A stretch of 64,000 bases of DNA, from positions 1-64,000 of the forward strand of contig BLJB01000229.1 of the NCBI GenBank assembly GCA_013423325.1, given 5' to 3'. The number at the start of each line of letters is the position of its first letter. The first letter of the stretch is position 1. The translations under genes and the position numbers were made by a program. Shown one piece after another: positions 20,095 to 30,569 of this stretch. This stretch comes from Usnea hakonensis (lineage: Eukaryota > Ascomycota > Lecanoromycetes > Lecanorales > Parmeliaceae). The notes below the pieces were generated by a model that was given only the letters and a program-made list of their open reading frames with translations, was not told where the DNA came from and did not search any database.

Positions 20095-21765
20095 ATGGAT
20101 ACTACCAATCTAATTAAAGATCCTCGAGTGAGCAATTGCTATGCTCAACTCAATGGCAACCAGTACCGTAAAACCATCCCCTTTACCCATTACATTGATG
20201 CATCCAACTAACAAAATGCCTCCAGACTACCTCCTCGGTGTTCCTTCAGCACCAGCTGGACATACAGCGACTATCTTCTTGGTAAAGCTGATTGCCTTGT
20301 TCTGCCATTCCATGTAGCAGCCCATTGACAGCTCGAAAAGGTTCAGTACGTATCTTCGGACTCCATGTTTAATGGGTTGGCCAAATTATTCAACTGAAAG
20401 ATGTACCTTGGGAGACTATGCTCTCGACACATGCTCAAAGCTCGATGGACACCCCAGCTGATTTTGGCAATACTAACTGCGGATTTTCGGTCCAGTGGGT
20501 GGCCCGACCTCTCTATCGGATGGCGCAACCAGATTCCCGCATTCCTAGACATGGGCTACAGAGTCATTTGTCCCGACCTCATGGGTTTCGGCCGCACCGA
20601 CGCTCCCCCAACCACTCAAGCCTCGGACATGGCTTACTACAGCTCCAAGCGCGCTGCCGATGACATTAAAGAATTAGCCAGACAATTGGGCTGTGAAACC
20701 ATCATTTTGGGCGGCCATGATTGGGTGAGTCCGGTCCTGTACAACAAAACCCTTCTCCAAGTGGAGATGTCGTTGGAACTCACCCTAAGTGAAAATAAAA
20801 GGGCGGAGTCGTCGCTTACAGAACCGCCCTCTGGCACCCCCACCTCATCTCCCACCTCTTCGTCCTCTGCACCCCCTACTGGCCCCCCACCAAAACCTAC
20901 ACGCCTGTCACCTCCCTCGTCGAATCTCGCCCCAACTGGGGCTACCAGCTCCACCTCGCGAGCGGCGAGGTCGAAAAACGCATCCGCTCCAAAGACGAGA
21001 TCAAACAATTTCTCAACGCCGTGTATGGCGGCAAGGGGCCCGATGGGGAAGCGGGTTTTAGCGCCACGAGGGGTCCTTTGTATGAGAATCTGGGGAAGCT
21101 GGAGAGGACGCCGTTGATGGGGGAGGAGGTCTTGGAGTTTTATGGGGGGGAGTATGAGAGGAGGGGGATGAGGGGGTGTTGTAGGTTTTCCCCCGTTTTT
21201 TTCCCCCTTTCTCTTCACCGTTCAAGTCTATAATGCGACGTGGATGGAAGGGTTTGGCTGAAAGAACCAAAGTATCCTGGTACAGGACCCGCGAACAAAA
21301 TTTCGAAGACGAGAGAAGGTAAGACCCCCTTTCCCTTTATCCGCCCCTTTTCCAGTAAACAGCCAGTGCCGAAAATCATCCCGTTGGCGCGGTCGCTTCA
21401 GTGGTATTCTAACACCAGCCCACCCCCCAGCCTCGACAAGAAAACCATCGACATACGTACGTCATGACTCCCTCCCCCCCCAAAGTCTTCCCTCTTCACC
21501 TGGGCAAATCTCACTCTCAGAAACCCACTGACGCCTCAACTCCCCCCCCCCTCTAGCCGTCCTATTCATCCAAGCGACTCACGATGCGGCGTTACCGCCC
21601 GCTCTATCTGATGGTATGGAACGCTTTATAAAAAGACTGACGAGGAAGAGCATCGAGGCGGGCCATTGGCTTTTATGGGAGAAGGGTGGGGAAGTGAATG
21701 CGGTGGTTGGGGAGTGGCTGAGGAGGGAGGAGGGGGAGGGGGAGGGGGGGGGGAGTAGGCTGTGA
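20095..21765 (+). CDS. Soluble epoxide hydrolase (alpha/beta hydrolase), 8 exons with micro-exon
   Basis: The product is an alpha/beta-hydrolase of the epoxide hydrolase family, which opens epoxides to diols through an Asp nucleophile. Eight exons (20095-20167, 20226-20281, 20341-20345, 20496-20724, 20802-21180, 21273-21318, 21431-21456, 21557-21765) sum to 1,023 nt, 340 residues. The start reads MDTTNLIKDPR. The oxyanion motif HGWPDL at residues 45-50 exists only if a 5-nt exon (GTTCA) is included. Catalytic residues visible are Asp120 in GGHDWGG, the acid Asp281 in ATHDAALPP and His308 in EAGHWLLW. The lid blocks WHPHLISHLF and WYRTREQNFEDE also fit the family. The last 15 residues are Gly/Glu-rich and encoded by a poly-G tract. 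The substrate cannot be told from sequence; detoxification or secondary metabolism are both possible. Confidence 0.88.
20341..20345 (+). other. Inferred 5-nt micro-exon of the epoxide hydrolase
   Basis: GTTCA is flanked by AAAAG on the left and GTACGT on the right. Including it completes the Val-His of the oxyanion motif and restores frame between exons 2 and 4. Its downstream intron (20346-20495) has a perfect TACTAAC branch site. An alternative acceptor nine bases upstream (GACAG at 20331) would make a 14-nt exon adding Leu-Glu-Lys and also stays in frame. Confidence 0.7.
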
Positions 21766-22025
21766 GAGGGTTGGGGGGAGTCTTCTTGAGGAGACAGATG
21801 AACGGGTGGAGGGGTGGGTGGGTTGATGGTGAATGGTAAAACTTTATGTTTTGGGATTGTATATACAGATAAGTAGAATTGATAAATAAATAACAGATCG
21901 TCGCTCCCTTTGCACCGTTCTCCTCACGGATATAAAAAAACACATTGATCGTACAAATAGGGTCGGGGAATCATATCTCATAGCCTCTCATAACGCCATA
22001 ACCCACCACCCCAAAAATCACCCCC

Positions 22026-23363
22026 TCAAGCAAACGTAAACCTCCTCTCCATCTCCACATTCAACGTATTATGACAATTCTGACACAACGGACTAGGCGC
22101 GTCCGTGCTCCAGCTATCCAACCACCTCAACGGACTCTGCATGACCTCGGACGCCGTCCAAGAATCCAGGGGCCTTGCCAACGGCGACCGGGGTCCGTTC
22201 CCGGACCCGCGTCTCTCGGCGTTGAGGAGGGGCGCCGAAGCGGGCAAGGGCGGCTCGGCGTTCAGTCTGTCTGTCGTCCTGCGGCTGCGGAGGGTGCGTA
22301 AGGGGGGAGGGAGGGGGAAGGACCACGGGGCCATGGGGTCGATGAGGGATTCGCGCACCGAGGATGGTCGCCGGACGAGTGGGTATCGGAGTCTTTCGGG
22401 AGGACTGGGGGTCGGGGTGGGCGGGGGCGGTTCCGTGTCCCAGGAGTCGAGGGTGCTTAGGTCGATGGTTTCGGTCGGGGTGCTGATGTGGTCGGAGTGG
22501 TTGCTGTGGTCGAGGATGGTGGATGTGTCTGGCAGTTCGGCGGCGCCGTCGTCGTCGTCGTCGCTGTCAAAGTCGAGAGCTATTTCCGTCATGGCGGTGA
22601 AGTCGGGTTCTAGCATCGTGACGTCTCTGATGCTTGCTGTGCAGCAGGTTGTGGAGATTGCAGCAGTCACTTGCTCGAACGCTTCTTCCTTGAAGTCCAC
22701 TTCTTTGTAAACCCTTTCCAGATACCCTTTTGATACTTTTGGATCCGTGTAGATTTCGTTGATTTGCTGGAATAAGTGGATGCAGGAAGAGAGGCACACA
22801 TCCCGGGACTTTTCCACCCAGTCGGGCTTGGAGAGAAAGCAGAGCAACTGCTTGAATATATAGATTTTGTCCATGCTTAGCAAAGTGAGGCCTTCGTCGC
22901 TGAATATAATGTCGTTTTGAACGATGGATCTGCGTACGATGTAGGAGTCTGGCTGGTATGCTTCGAACACCTTTGGTAGGCCTTTGTTGGGAACCGAAGC
23001 GACCGCTGTCAGCCAGCAAGGTTCTAGAGCAAATTTCTTGACCACCTTGCGAATAATCTTGGCGAGAACGAGCTGAGACTTGCGCGGGAGCGGCCACACG
23101 GGTATAACGTAGGGCTCGTGATCGGAGATGATGAGGGGGACTGAGATTTCTTTTTCATAGAGCTTGTGAGAGATGTATTGGAAGGCAGGAAGCATTTGTT
23201 TGGACTTTTTTTGCAGGTCCCAGTGGAAAGATGGGGGTACTGAAAAGGTGGTTGTTTCTTGCGACGTGACAGACTCTGTTGTATCAGAATCGAAATATGT
23301 GGTGCGATCTTTGTGCAGAAAAAGATCGATAGCATGCGCGAGCTTTATCTTCTCGATGTCCAT
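22026..23363 (-). CDS. Conserved fungal protein, DUF7582-like
   Basis: A single coding exon of about 445 residues counted from the first ATG (MDIEKIKL) at 23363. The frame stays open upstream, and a CAG acceptor-like sequence sits just before this ATG, so a 5' leader intron or an upstream exon is possible. Residues about 50-210 form a conserved block (YVIPVWPLPRKSQ, PCWLTAVAS, FSDEGLTLLSMD, CLSSCIHLF) that matches my recollection of the fungal DUF7582 domain; function unknown. The C-terminal half is Pro/Ser/Asp-rich and disordered, with an acidic run of Asp near residue 270. It ends with a short Cys pair (LCQNCH). No membrane segment or catalytic motif is recognised. The gene is convergent with the epoxide hydrolase. 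Confidence 0.65.
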   Translation of the reverse strand: MDIEKIKLAHAIDLFLHKDRTTYFDSDTTESVTSQETTTFSVPPSFHWDLQKKSKQMLPAFQYISHKLYEKEISVPLIISDHEPYVIPVWPLPRKSQLVLAKIIRKVVKKFALEPCWLTAVASVPNKGLPKVFEAYQPDSYIVRRSIVQNDIIFSDEGLTLLSMDKIYIFKQLLCFLSKPDWVEKSRDVCLSSCIHLFQQINEIYTDPKVSKGYLERVYKEVDFKEEAFEQVTAAISTTCCTASIRDVTMLEPDFTAMTEIALDFDSDDDDDGAAELPDTSTILDHSNHSDHISTPTETIDLSTLDSWDTEPPPPTPTPSPPERLRYPLVRRPSSVRESLIDPMAPWSFPLPPPLRTLRSRRTTDRLNAEPPLPASAPLLNAERRGSGNGPRSPLARPLDSWTASEVMQSPLRWLDSWSTDAPSPLCQNCHNTLNVEMERRFTFA

Positions 23364-24858
23364 TGTTTCTGGGAGCAAAAGGAGTGGGACGAGTAGCTGA
23401 GAGTAGATATCAGCACGAGGCGGAATGCCTATGATGAAGGGGGAGACGGGTGGAAGCAAAAGGGGGGGATATCAGAGGACGAGGTTGAGGGGTCATGATA
23501 GAGCAACGAGGCAACGACCACGTAGGAGCAGGATACGATGCACGAGACTGGAGTCTGGAGGAAGAAGAGGTAGGTAAATTATAATAAGCACATGCAACAC
23601 AGCCATGTTTGGGAAAAGCAAGCTTATTATCTATGGACGCCCATATTATTATCATCAGTCATCAAGTAAGTTGAGATGGTGCAGATTGTAGCCTTGTCAT
23701 CCGGACTAAAAGTAGAGTAGCTAAGGTATTAATAAGGTAAAGTAGGGTAAGGTAGGTACTCTAAGATACTTTGATATCAAGTATTGTATTTAGGTATTTG
23801 CCTACTCGTTGTAGTGGGGCTGTAAGCAGACCTAAAGGTAGAAAGGTACTTGATGATAGATAGAATTATATAAGAGGGAGCAAGTAGCATCGAGTACCCC
23901 ACCAGGCAGCATGATTGATTTTTGAAAATAGGTAGGATTATGCTTTAGTGGGCGGCGCGGATGCCTATTTTTGGCTCAGGATCCTAAAAAGAGCCCTATA
24001 ATAATAATACCTTACCAACCGAGTTCGCTTACGTACCTTGCCCCACGGTTAACCTTTCCCCGTCCAATATTGCCAACGGACCGAGGAACAAAGTACGGAC
24101 CTACGCGATCATCACTGCCTCGATCACTACCTCGTCCACCAACTTGCTTGAATCTCGGGGAGCATATGCGAACAAATAGATACGTCTGGTGATGCTGCTG
24201 CCCAACCCAGAACCGTCATTCCTGGTTACACATGTACAAAAATATGACGGGCATATCAGACCAAGAAATCCGATAATGCAGGCGAAATCCTTCATTCCTT
24301 CAATTTAATATTGTAACAGGCTGATCGCAACCCTTAAGGACGGTTATACTTGGATTTGTCGAGGTGCTCATGCATATAAAAAATTACTCGGGAAGTACTC
24401 TGCCATCAAGGAGAAATGGTCCAATTTCAGATCTCACCATGTCTTTCCTCCATCGCCCTTCACAAGGCTGACCTTTTCTTCTTCTTATTCTCTGTCGCTC
24501 TTAATGTCCTGGTCCTTGGATCAATGCACACTTCAAGGACCCATGACACGAACCAGTCCTTAACATCGTGGCCATTGATCTTATCCAGACTTATAGAGCT
24601 CGTGACACGAAGCAGTCCTTACAAATTGCACCTCCAAAATCCTAGATTAGGTCTCATCACACTGCTGGGATATTTTGGCCATAGGAGAGCTGCTATAATG
24701 AGCCATATAAAGTTTCTTTTAATCTGACAGGCCTGAAACGCATCCGACGAAGACGTACATTTACTCACCGACGAGGTCTGAGTTGATTGCATGCTATTTT
24801 ACACTCGAGGATGCTGATTCAAGCCGATAGCTACGCTATGCGGGAATTGGCATCCCAC
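23364..24858. other. Intergenic region (1.5 kb)
   Basis: No supported gene. Around 23731-23760 the minus strand shows a TACCTACCTTACC-like motif that recurs elsewhere in the window. An imperfect 20-bp repeat (TGACACGAAC/GCAGTCCTTA) occurs at about 24543 and 24602. An open frame at 24416-24727 lacks similarity and is not called. Confidence 0.45.
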
Positions 24859-25957
24859 TCACCTCTTCCCAGGCCTCTTGGGTCTTGAAAACCCCTGCTT
24901 CTGCTCTTGTTTAGGGCGGAATTCCTCTTCTAAAGTTAAAGCGGTGATCTCGGAAGGACTTGAAACCTCGAGCTAGAAACTGTCTATCAGTCATCATTCA
25001 TGGTCTCGCTTCAGTTTGCTTACCTTCTTTGCGATTTCGATTCCCATGTCTGAGATCATAGAAGCCAGGAAACCTTGCTTGGTTGACGCGTACACCATAC
25101 GTTCTTTGATCTTTGATCCCGACGGACAAGTGTATATGAACACTATGGGAGACGGCTCACTTCCTTCCATTTGCTGCGAATATCTGAAAAAAGAGTACCG
25201 AGGTTCTGTATTGGATATACTCGAAGCCAATCCATCAGCGCCTGTGTTGCTTGAACCCACAAGCTCAATTGTCTCATCCTTTACATTGATGTTCTGCGCG
25301 ACGTAAGCATCAGCCTCTGCAAGAATCCGGACGGCGAGGAGGCAGGCGAACCAGTTGCAATAAGTTTCCTCCTTCCCCTACCCTGAACATGCCTAATGCC
25401 TCTCTCGCTTCCGTGCTTGTAGCAATACTCAGCTTGCCGCCGGTCTCCAATCTCCTTCCCTCAGTTCCTCCTTTTGTCTCCGCCTCAGCCTCCTTGATCC
25501 CCTTCAGACTCTCTTCCTCTTCCGTCAATGGCGCGCTCAGGGCCCCATGGGCGTCATGCTTCTCCCATCCCCCTTTCTCCAGCTCCTTCATCTCTGTCAC
25601 AAAAAGCGACTCTCTGAACCTCTCCGTGCCCAATTCGCGCACTAATGTCAACCGTGTGGAGGCGAAGAGCATCTTTTGTCGGACTGGCGCCGTGTCCGGG
25701 ATGTAAGTGACGGCGACATAGCCATCCGGTGCATTTTGATATCGTCGGAGTATGATATAGGAGGCTGCAGTACTAGAGAGGAGTGGTGTGAGAGCGGGTA
25801 GATCGCTGAAGAAATCGGTGGATGTGGAGGGAATGGTGTGCTGGGGAATGAGGGCCTCGGAGGAGATGGTCGCTATGATGCCACGTTGGCTCGGGCTGGA
25901 GACTAGCTCGTTAAAAGCATCTTGTAGTTCTTTTGAGACCGTTATACCTGACTGCAT
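24859..25957 (-). CDS. TWF1: Twinfilin (actin monomer-binding, two ADF-H domains)
   Basis: Twinfilin sequesters ADP-actin monomers and caps filament barbed ends. Three exons on the minus strand (25957-25352, 25293-25024, 24972-24859) sum to 990 nt, 329 residues, the usual length. The N-terminus MQSGITVSKELQDAF is typical. The first ADF-H domain covers about residues 1-145 and the second about 180-315 (YSFFRYSQ, FIYTCPSGSKIKERMVYAS). The C-terminus reads RPKQEQKQGF then RPKRPGKR, the conserved basic tail that binds capping protein and phosphoinositides in other species. Introns of 58 and 51 nt are both GT-AG. Confidence 0.93.
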
Positions 25958-26614
25958 AGTGCCTAGTTGGGAGCCCGCTGACCGAAGGTCGTCGATTCAC
26001 GATTCATGCCTCGGCTTAAAATTAGACATATGGCGCTAGGCCCCACAATGCCCGTTCCTTAGCCGCGGCGTTCTCCCACTTGACTTTTGGAACTCTCTTG
26101 AAGTCTATTATCTCTCACTCTCAGGCAGGCATCATGAAGGGATTCAACGAGGTGTTTTTCAATGTCTATGGATGGAAGATTTGCATCCGGCCGGAAGAAA
26201 GGATCACCAGGATCCAACTGGCTTTGCGTGATCTGCTAGTACCGTCTCATTGGTCGTTGCGCCAATCCTCCGCTCGTCCTGATGGCGGAATATCCTCAGG
26301 TTCTCAGTCCAAGCCATGAAGCTTGGAAGCCCCACATCCAGTCTAGCATAGCCTTTGATCTCGTAACTTACCGCGGTCGAACGGATTGACTTTTATGTTC
26401 ATGTCCAGCTTTTACGTCAAACCTCGCTCTCCTGTTCTCTCTGTTCCAGTGACCAGAATGATCACGCACGTTGAACCTTCCTCTCATTTTCTGCTTGTCT
26501 ACAGCTATTCTCAATTGACGTCTCTTTACGGCCAAGGTCTCCTGGTCGTCTTGTCTCTTGACCCTCTGCCATTGTCCCTTTCAATCTCCTCTACGTCTCC
26601 TTGCGCCCTTCAAA
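25958..26614. promoter_or_regulatory. Intergenic region between twinfilin and SFC1
   Basis: The 657 bp separate divergent starts. From about 26400 to 26610 the plus strand is rich in CTCT and TTCC tracts, consistent with a fungal core promoter and leader of SFC1. No gene is recognised. Confidence 0.45.
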
Positions 26615-27812
26615 ATGTCTGCGAAAAGCCTTAAAGGGTCGGAAAGAAAGAAGCCTGCTTCAGCGGCCACCAACCTGATTGGTACGGCAAGAATTGTGGA
26701 CATAGTCTATGTTTGAGCTGACATGCAACTGCAGCTGGTGGCGGTGCAGGCATGATGGAGGCACTTGCTTGTCATCCCTTAGGTCAGTCACGGGGCTCAT
26801 TGCATTGAGGTCTTGACTTAGAGAATCGGACACCATCAAGGTGCGGATGCAGCTTTCGAGAAGAAAGCGAGCTCCGGGAGTAAGGAGCTTCTATCACTAC
26901 GGACGAAGCATATGGTCTGATGGGCCAGTAGGGCAAACCACGTGGGTTCTATACCACTGGCAAAGAAATTGTGAAACGAGAAACACCATTGGGTTTATAC
27001 AAAGGTCTTGGGGCTGTCGTTACAGGCATCGTGCCCAAGATGGCAATACGCTTTACGTCCTATGAATGGTACAAGCAATTGCTGGCAAGCAAGGACGGGC
27101 ATGTGAGTGGGGAAGCGACCTTTTTCGGTGAGAGCTCCTGGTATATGCCATCAGGGTCGCTGGGTGAGCTTGAAGTGAGCTAAATCACCGTAACCCAGCT
27201 GGACTTGCAGCTGGTGTTACTGAAGCAGTTGCTGTTGTGACCCCTATGGAAGTCGTGAAGATCCGATTGCAAGCCCAACATCACTCAATGGCCGATCCGT
27301 TAGACATCCCCAAGTACCGCAACGCCGCGCATGCTGCTTACACAGTTCTCAAAGAGGAGGGAATCGGGGCCATTTATCGTGGAGTATCTCTTACAGCCTT
27401 ACGACAGGGAACAAACCAAGCTGTGAACTTCAGCGCCTATACAAAGTTCAAGTCATTACTGCAAGATTATCAGCCGGCCTACCATGATAAAGAGCTTCCA
27501 AGCTACCAAACAATGGTTATTGGCTTAGTGAGCGGTGCTATGGGTCCTCTGAGCAACGCTCCAATTGATACGATCAAGACAAGATTGCAGAAAAACCCTG
27601 GCCAACCGGGGGAAACAGCGATAAGTCGAGTCAAGGTTATTGCAAGCGACATGTTCAAGCAAGAAGGATTTCACGCTTTCTACAAGGGAATCACACCTCG
27701 AATTATGAGGGTTGCACCGGGGCAAGCCGTTACATTCACCGTGTATGAGTACTTGAAGGGCTGGTTGGAGAGTACTAGTATTGCGGTTGACGGTGGTGAA
27801 TATGAAGGATAG
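26615..27812 (+). CDS. SFC1: Mitochondrial succinate/fumarate carrier
   Basis: A mitochondrial carrier (SLC25) that exchanges cytosolic succinate for fumarate, needed for growth on acetate or ethanol in yeast. The three carrier repeats are visible, with signatures around CHPL-DTIKVR, TPMEVVKIRLQ and APIDTIKTRLQ. The blocks LYKGLGAVVTG, IPRGVSL-like YRGVSLTALRQ and ITPRIMRVAPGQAVTFTVYEY fit Sfc1 rather than citrate or ornithine carriers. Exons: 26615-26681, 26735-26782, 26830-26879, 26932-27127, 27199-27812, totalling 975 nt, 324 residues. The second intron (26783-26829) ends in GG instead of AG. The nearest upstream AG (26823) stays in frame but inserts Glu-Ser into the first carrier signature. 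All other introns are canonical. Confidence 0.9.
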
Positions 27813-28127
27813 CACATATCCTCATAATGGTTTAACGAGATGCCTCGACTCTAAGTACGCGAGTAACATGAGAACGAAATTTCCAGAAGACGTTGTTTTT
27901 GCAACGTAAGTAAGTATAGGATAGATTATCTCTCGGCCCCTTACTTTTTAAGCGAGCTCATAGGGCTGATAAGTAAAAGCCCGCATTTATCAAACAGTTT
28001 GTATCCAGGATTAATTACGAAGAAATCCCCGAGAAAATCCTATGGTTCCAGACCAAATATTGACGCAAATGCGAAGATGAAAACTTGAAAGAAGTGCTCC
28101 CTGGAGCCGGAGCAGTTAGGTACTGCC
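27813..28127. other. Intergenic region SFC1-SRP72
   Basis: 315 bp between two genes in the same orientation; nothing coding seen. Confidence 0.45.
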
Positions 28128-30246
28128 ATGGCTACCCCCGCAAAGACATTGAGTGCGCTACTTCAACAGACTTCGATCGACGACCACGAGGAAATTCTAA
28201 GGGCTTGCGATGCATCTTTGAAACACTCAAAAGGCGATGTAGAGCTTCGACACATCAAGTTTGTTGCCCTCCTCAAATTGGACCGCTATGACGATGCGTT
28301 GCGTGTGCTTGAAGAAGGCGGGGATCGATTAAAGCAAAAAGTGCCCATTGAAAGAGCGTATGCTTTATACAAGATCGGGGATTATGAGGAAGCGAAGAAT
28401 CTTGCGAAGCTTGTATCTGAGGACAGAGGGGCGAGACATGTTGAGGCTCAAGCTGTTGCGTGTTACCTTCCCCAAAACAGCAGGTGGGCTCGTGCTCACA
28501 TATAGTGTAGTCATATCGGTCAGAGGATTTCGCCAATGCTGCGGTGCTTTACAATCTTCTAGCTGGTGATCAGGCGGCCATTGGGGACGAAAAGAATGAT
28601 CTCAGGATCAATAGCGGGGCCACGGATGCGCAGTTGGAATGGATGAGGCGAGGGGATTTAGTGCAGAAGAAGAAGCTAGGCAGGGAGGACCTGGAAGCTT
28701 TTGAAACGGCGTACAATGGGGCATGTGGATCGATCGCTAGAGGGGAGCTTGGACAAGGAGAGGTGCTGTTAAAGAGAGCTAGGGGTGGGTTTTGTCGCCA
28801 AAGTTTTGGACCCAGCTGATGTTGTGCTTTTAGATCTCTGTAATGCGCTCGACGACCTTACAGATCAAGAGAAACTAGCAGAACTCGTTCCCATTAACGT
28901 CCAGCAGCTGTATGTGGTCAGCAAACTCGGAAAAGTCGAAGAGGCAGAAGCGCTCGCTTCCGGCATAGTACTCGAAGAGTAAGAGAAAGGTCTACAGCCA
29001 TTCTTCCAGCAGCAGCTGACGCCAGTCTAGTATATCAGATCCTTCGACGAGGCAAATTGCCCAAAATAACAAGCTAGCCATACCATCCCCGTCCTCAAAC
29101 CCCTACCTGTCCCATCGACTCTTTCACAGCTCAGGAAGGCTGCCAAAAACCGACGACCTTTTCAGTACGCAAGCAGAGCGAATGCAACAAAACGGTCTAG
29201 CTCTGGATCTCCACGCCTCAAAAGCCAACGGCGTGATCAAAAGCACGGGCAAAGTACTTTCAAACTCCATCCCAACGCTGTCACCACACATCAACAACAT
29301 CTCTGTCCTCAACGCGGCTGCCCACGCGCAAAGCCAGCTCGCAAAGTTAGGACTCAAACAAATCCTTCCATTGCTCGAAAAGCGACCAAGAGACATCGGC
29401 CTCGTCATGACCATCGTCCAGCTCTACGTCCTGACCAACAACCACGGCTCAGCAATAACCGTCCTCGACACCCTCTTCAAGCGCCTCTCGGAATCCCAAA
29501 CCCTTGCAGACCAAGACATCCTCTACGCGCCGGGACTGGTAGCCCTCCAAGTCTCCCTGTACACCTCTCAAGGTCGCAAATCCCAGATCAAAACCACCCT
29601 CGCGAAAGCGGCGTCCTACTGGCGTCACAAATCGAAACCCCCCGTAGCTCTCCTGCAAGCCGCCGGTCTCTCCCTCCTCGACTCCTCGGACCCAGAACAC
29701 CAGTCCCTAGCCCGCGACATCTTCTCCACCCTCCACGCCCAAGACCCGATCTCCAAAGCCATAACAGCAGGCTACGTAGCCTCTCACGCCCTCACATCCC
29801 CCGGAAAAATGTCTTCGGAAGCCGATACTCTAACCCCGATCACCCGCCTCATAGCAGGCATCGACGTCGCCGCGCTCGAAGAAGCCGGCGTGCCCCCTCT
29901 CCCATCCAGCAGCAGCAGCAGCACGACGGCAGCCCATTCTCGCAAACGCGCCCTGGACAGCAAACCGAAGCCCGCGAAAAAGCGCGTGCGCAAGTCGAGA
30001 TTACCGAAGGATTACGATCCGTCCAAGACGCCGGACCCGGAGCGGTGGTTGCCGCTCAAGGACCGGTCGACCTATCGGCCCAAGGGTAGGAAGGGCAGGC
30101 AAAAGGCGGCCGAGAAGACGCAGGGAGGGGTGAGTGGTGAGAAGGGTGTCGAAGCCAAAGGCGGTGGGGGGGAAGGGGTCATCAAGGCGGCTGAGAAGAA
30201 GCCTGGTGGCGGGCAAGCGAAAGGGAAGAGGAAGGGGAAGAAGTAG
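28128..30246 (+). CDS. SRP72: Signal recognition particle subunit SRP72
   Basis: SRP72 is the large TPR protein of the signal recognition particle; with SRP68 it binds SRP RNA and is needed for ER targeting of secretory proteins. Four exons (28128-28454, 28511-28784, 28834-28978, 29031-30246) give 1,962 nt, 653 residues, near the family size. The N-terminal two thirds are TPR-like helical repeats (for example YALYKIGDYEEAKNLAK and ALFKRLSESQTLADQDILY-like segments). The RNA-binding C-terminus has the signature LPKDYDPSKTPDPERWLPL then YRPKGRKG, followed by a Lys/Gly-rich tail. Introns are 49-56 nt with GT-AG ends. A Ser run near residue 560 and the basic tail are low complexity. Confidence 0.94.
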
Positions 30247-30569
30247 ATCGGCATTTGAGCTACGCTTTAGACACGTGGATGCTCTACCCTTGATTATGAA
30301 CAAGCATTGATGTAGGGCCAGGAAGTTTGATGCCTCATCACAGTGAAATGGAAGAGCTTTTCATGAAGTATTGACTGCTTTGATAATTTACAGCCTCAAA
30401 CATCGGCACCAATGTGTGCCTTTGTACAGAACGAGGATCATCTGCTAATATGAATCGACAGAACAACGCCAGACACGAAAAGCTCATAGACAGTCCCTCA
30501 TATACCGGTACAGGAGGCTATCTGCTGTACTGCAAACGCTAGGCATTAGTTTTTTCCATCTAGAGAAGG
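30247..30569. other. Convergent intergenic region SRP72-BUD4
   Basis: 323 bp between converging 3' ends; no gene visible. Confidence 0.45.

Noticed and set aside
20401..21117. Single long plus-strand frame across the epoxide hydrolase
   Set aside because: Only its part at 20496-20724 is coding in that frame; the rest runs through introns and the wrong frame of exon 5.
21540..21765. Poly-C and poly-G tracts near the end of the epoxide hydrolase
   Set aside because: Considered as a recombination or regulatory element, but they fit an intron pyrimidine tract (C run) and Gly/Glu codons (G run).
24416..24727. 103-codon plus-strand frame with a hydrophobic start
   Set aside because: No family similarity, no splice context, and it contains an imperfect DNA repeat (about 24543 and 24602); treated as chance.
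26113..26319. Plus-strand frame upstream of SFC1 beginning MKGFNEVF
   Set aside because: Lies in the promoter of SFC1, short and without similarity.
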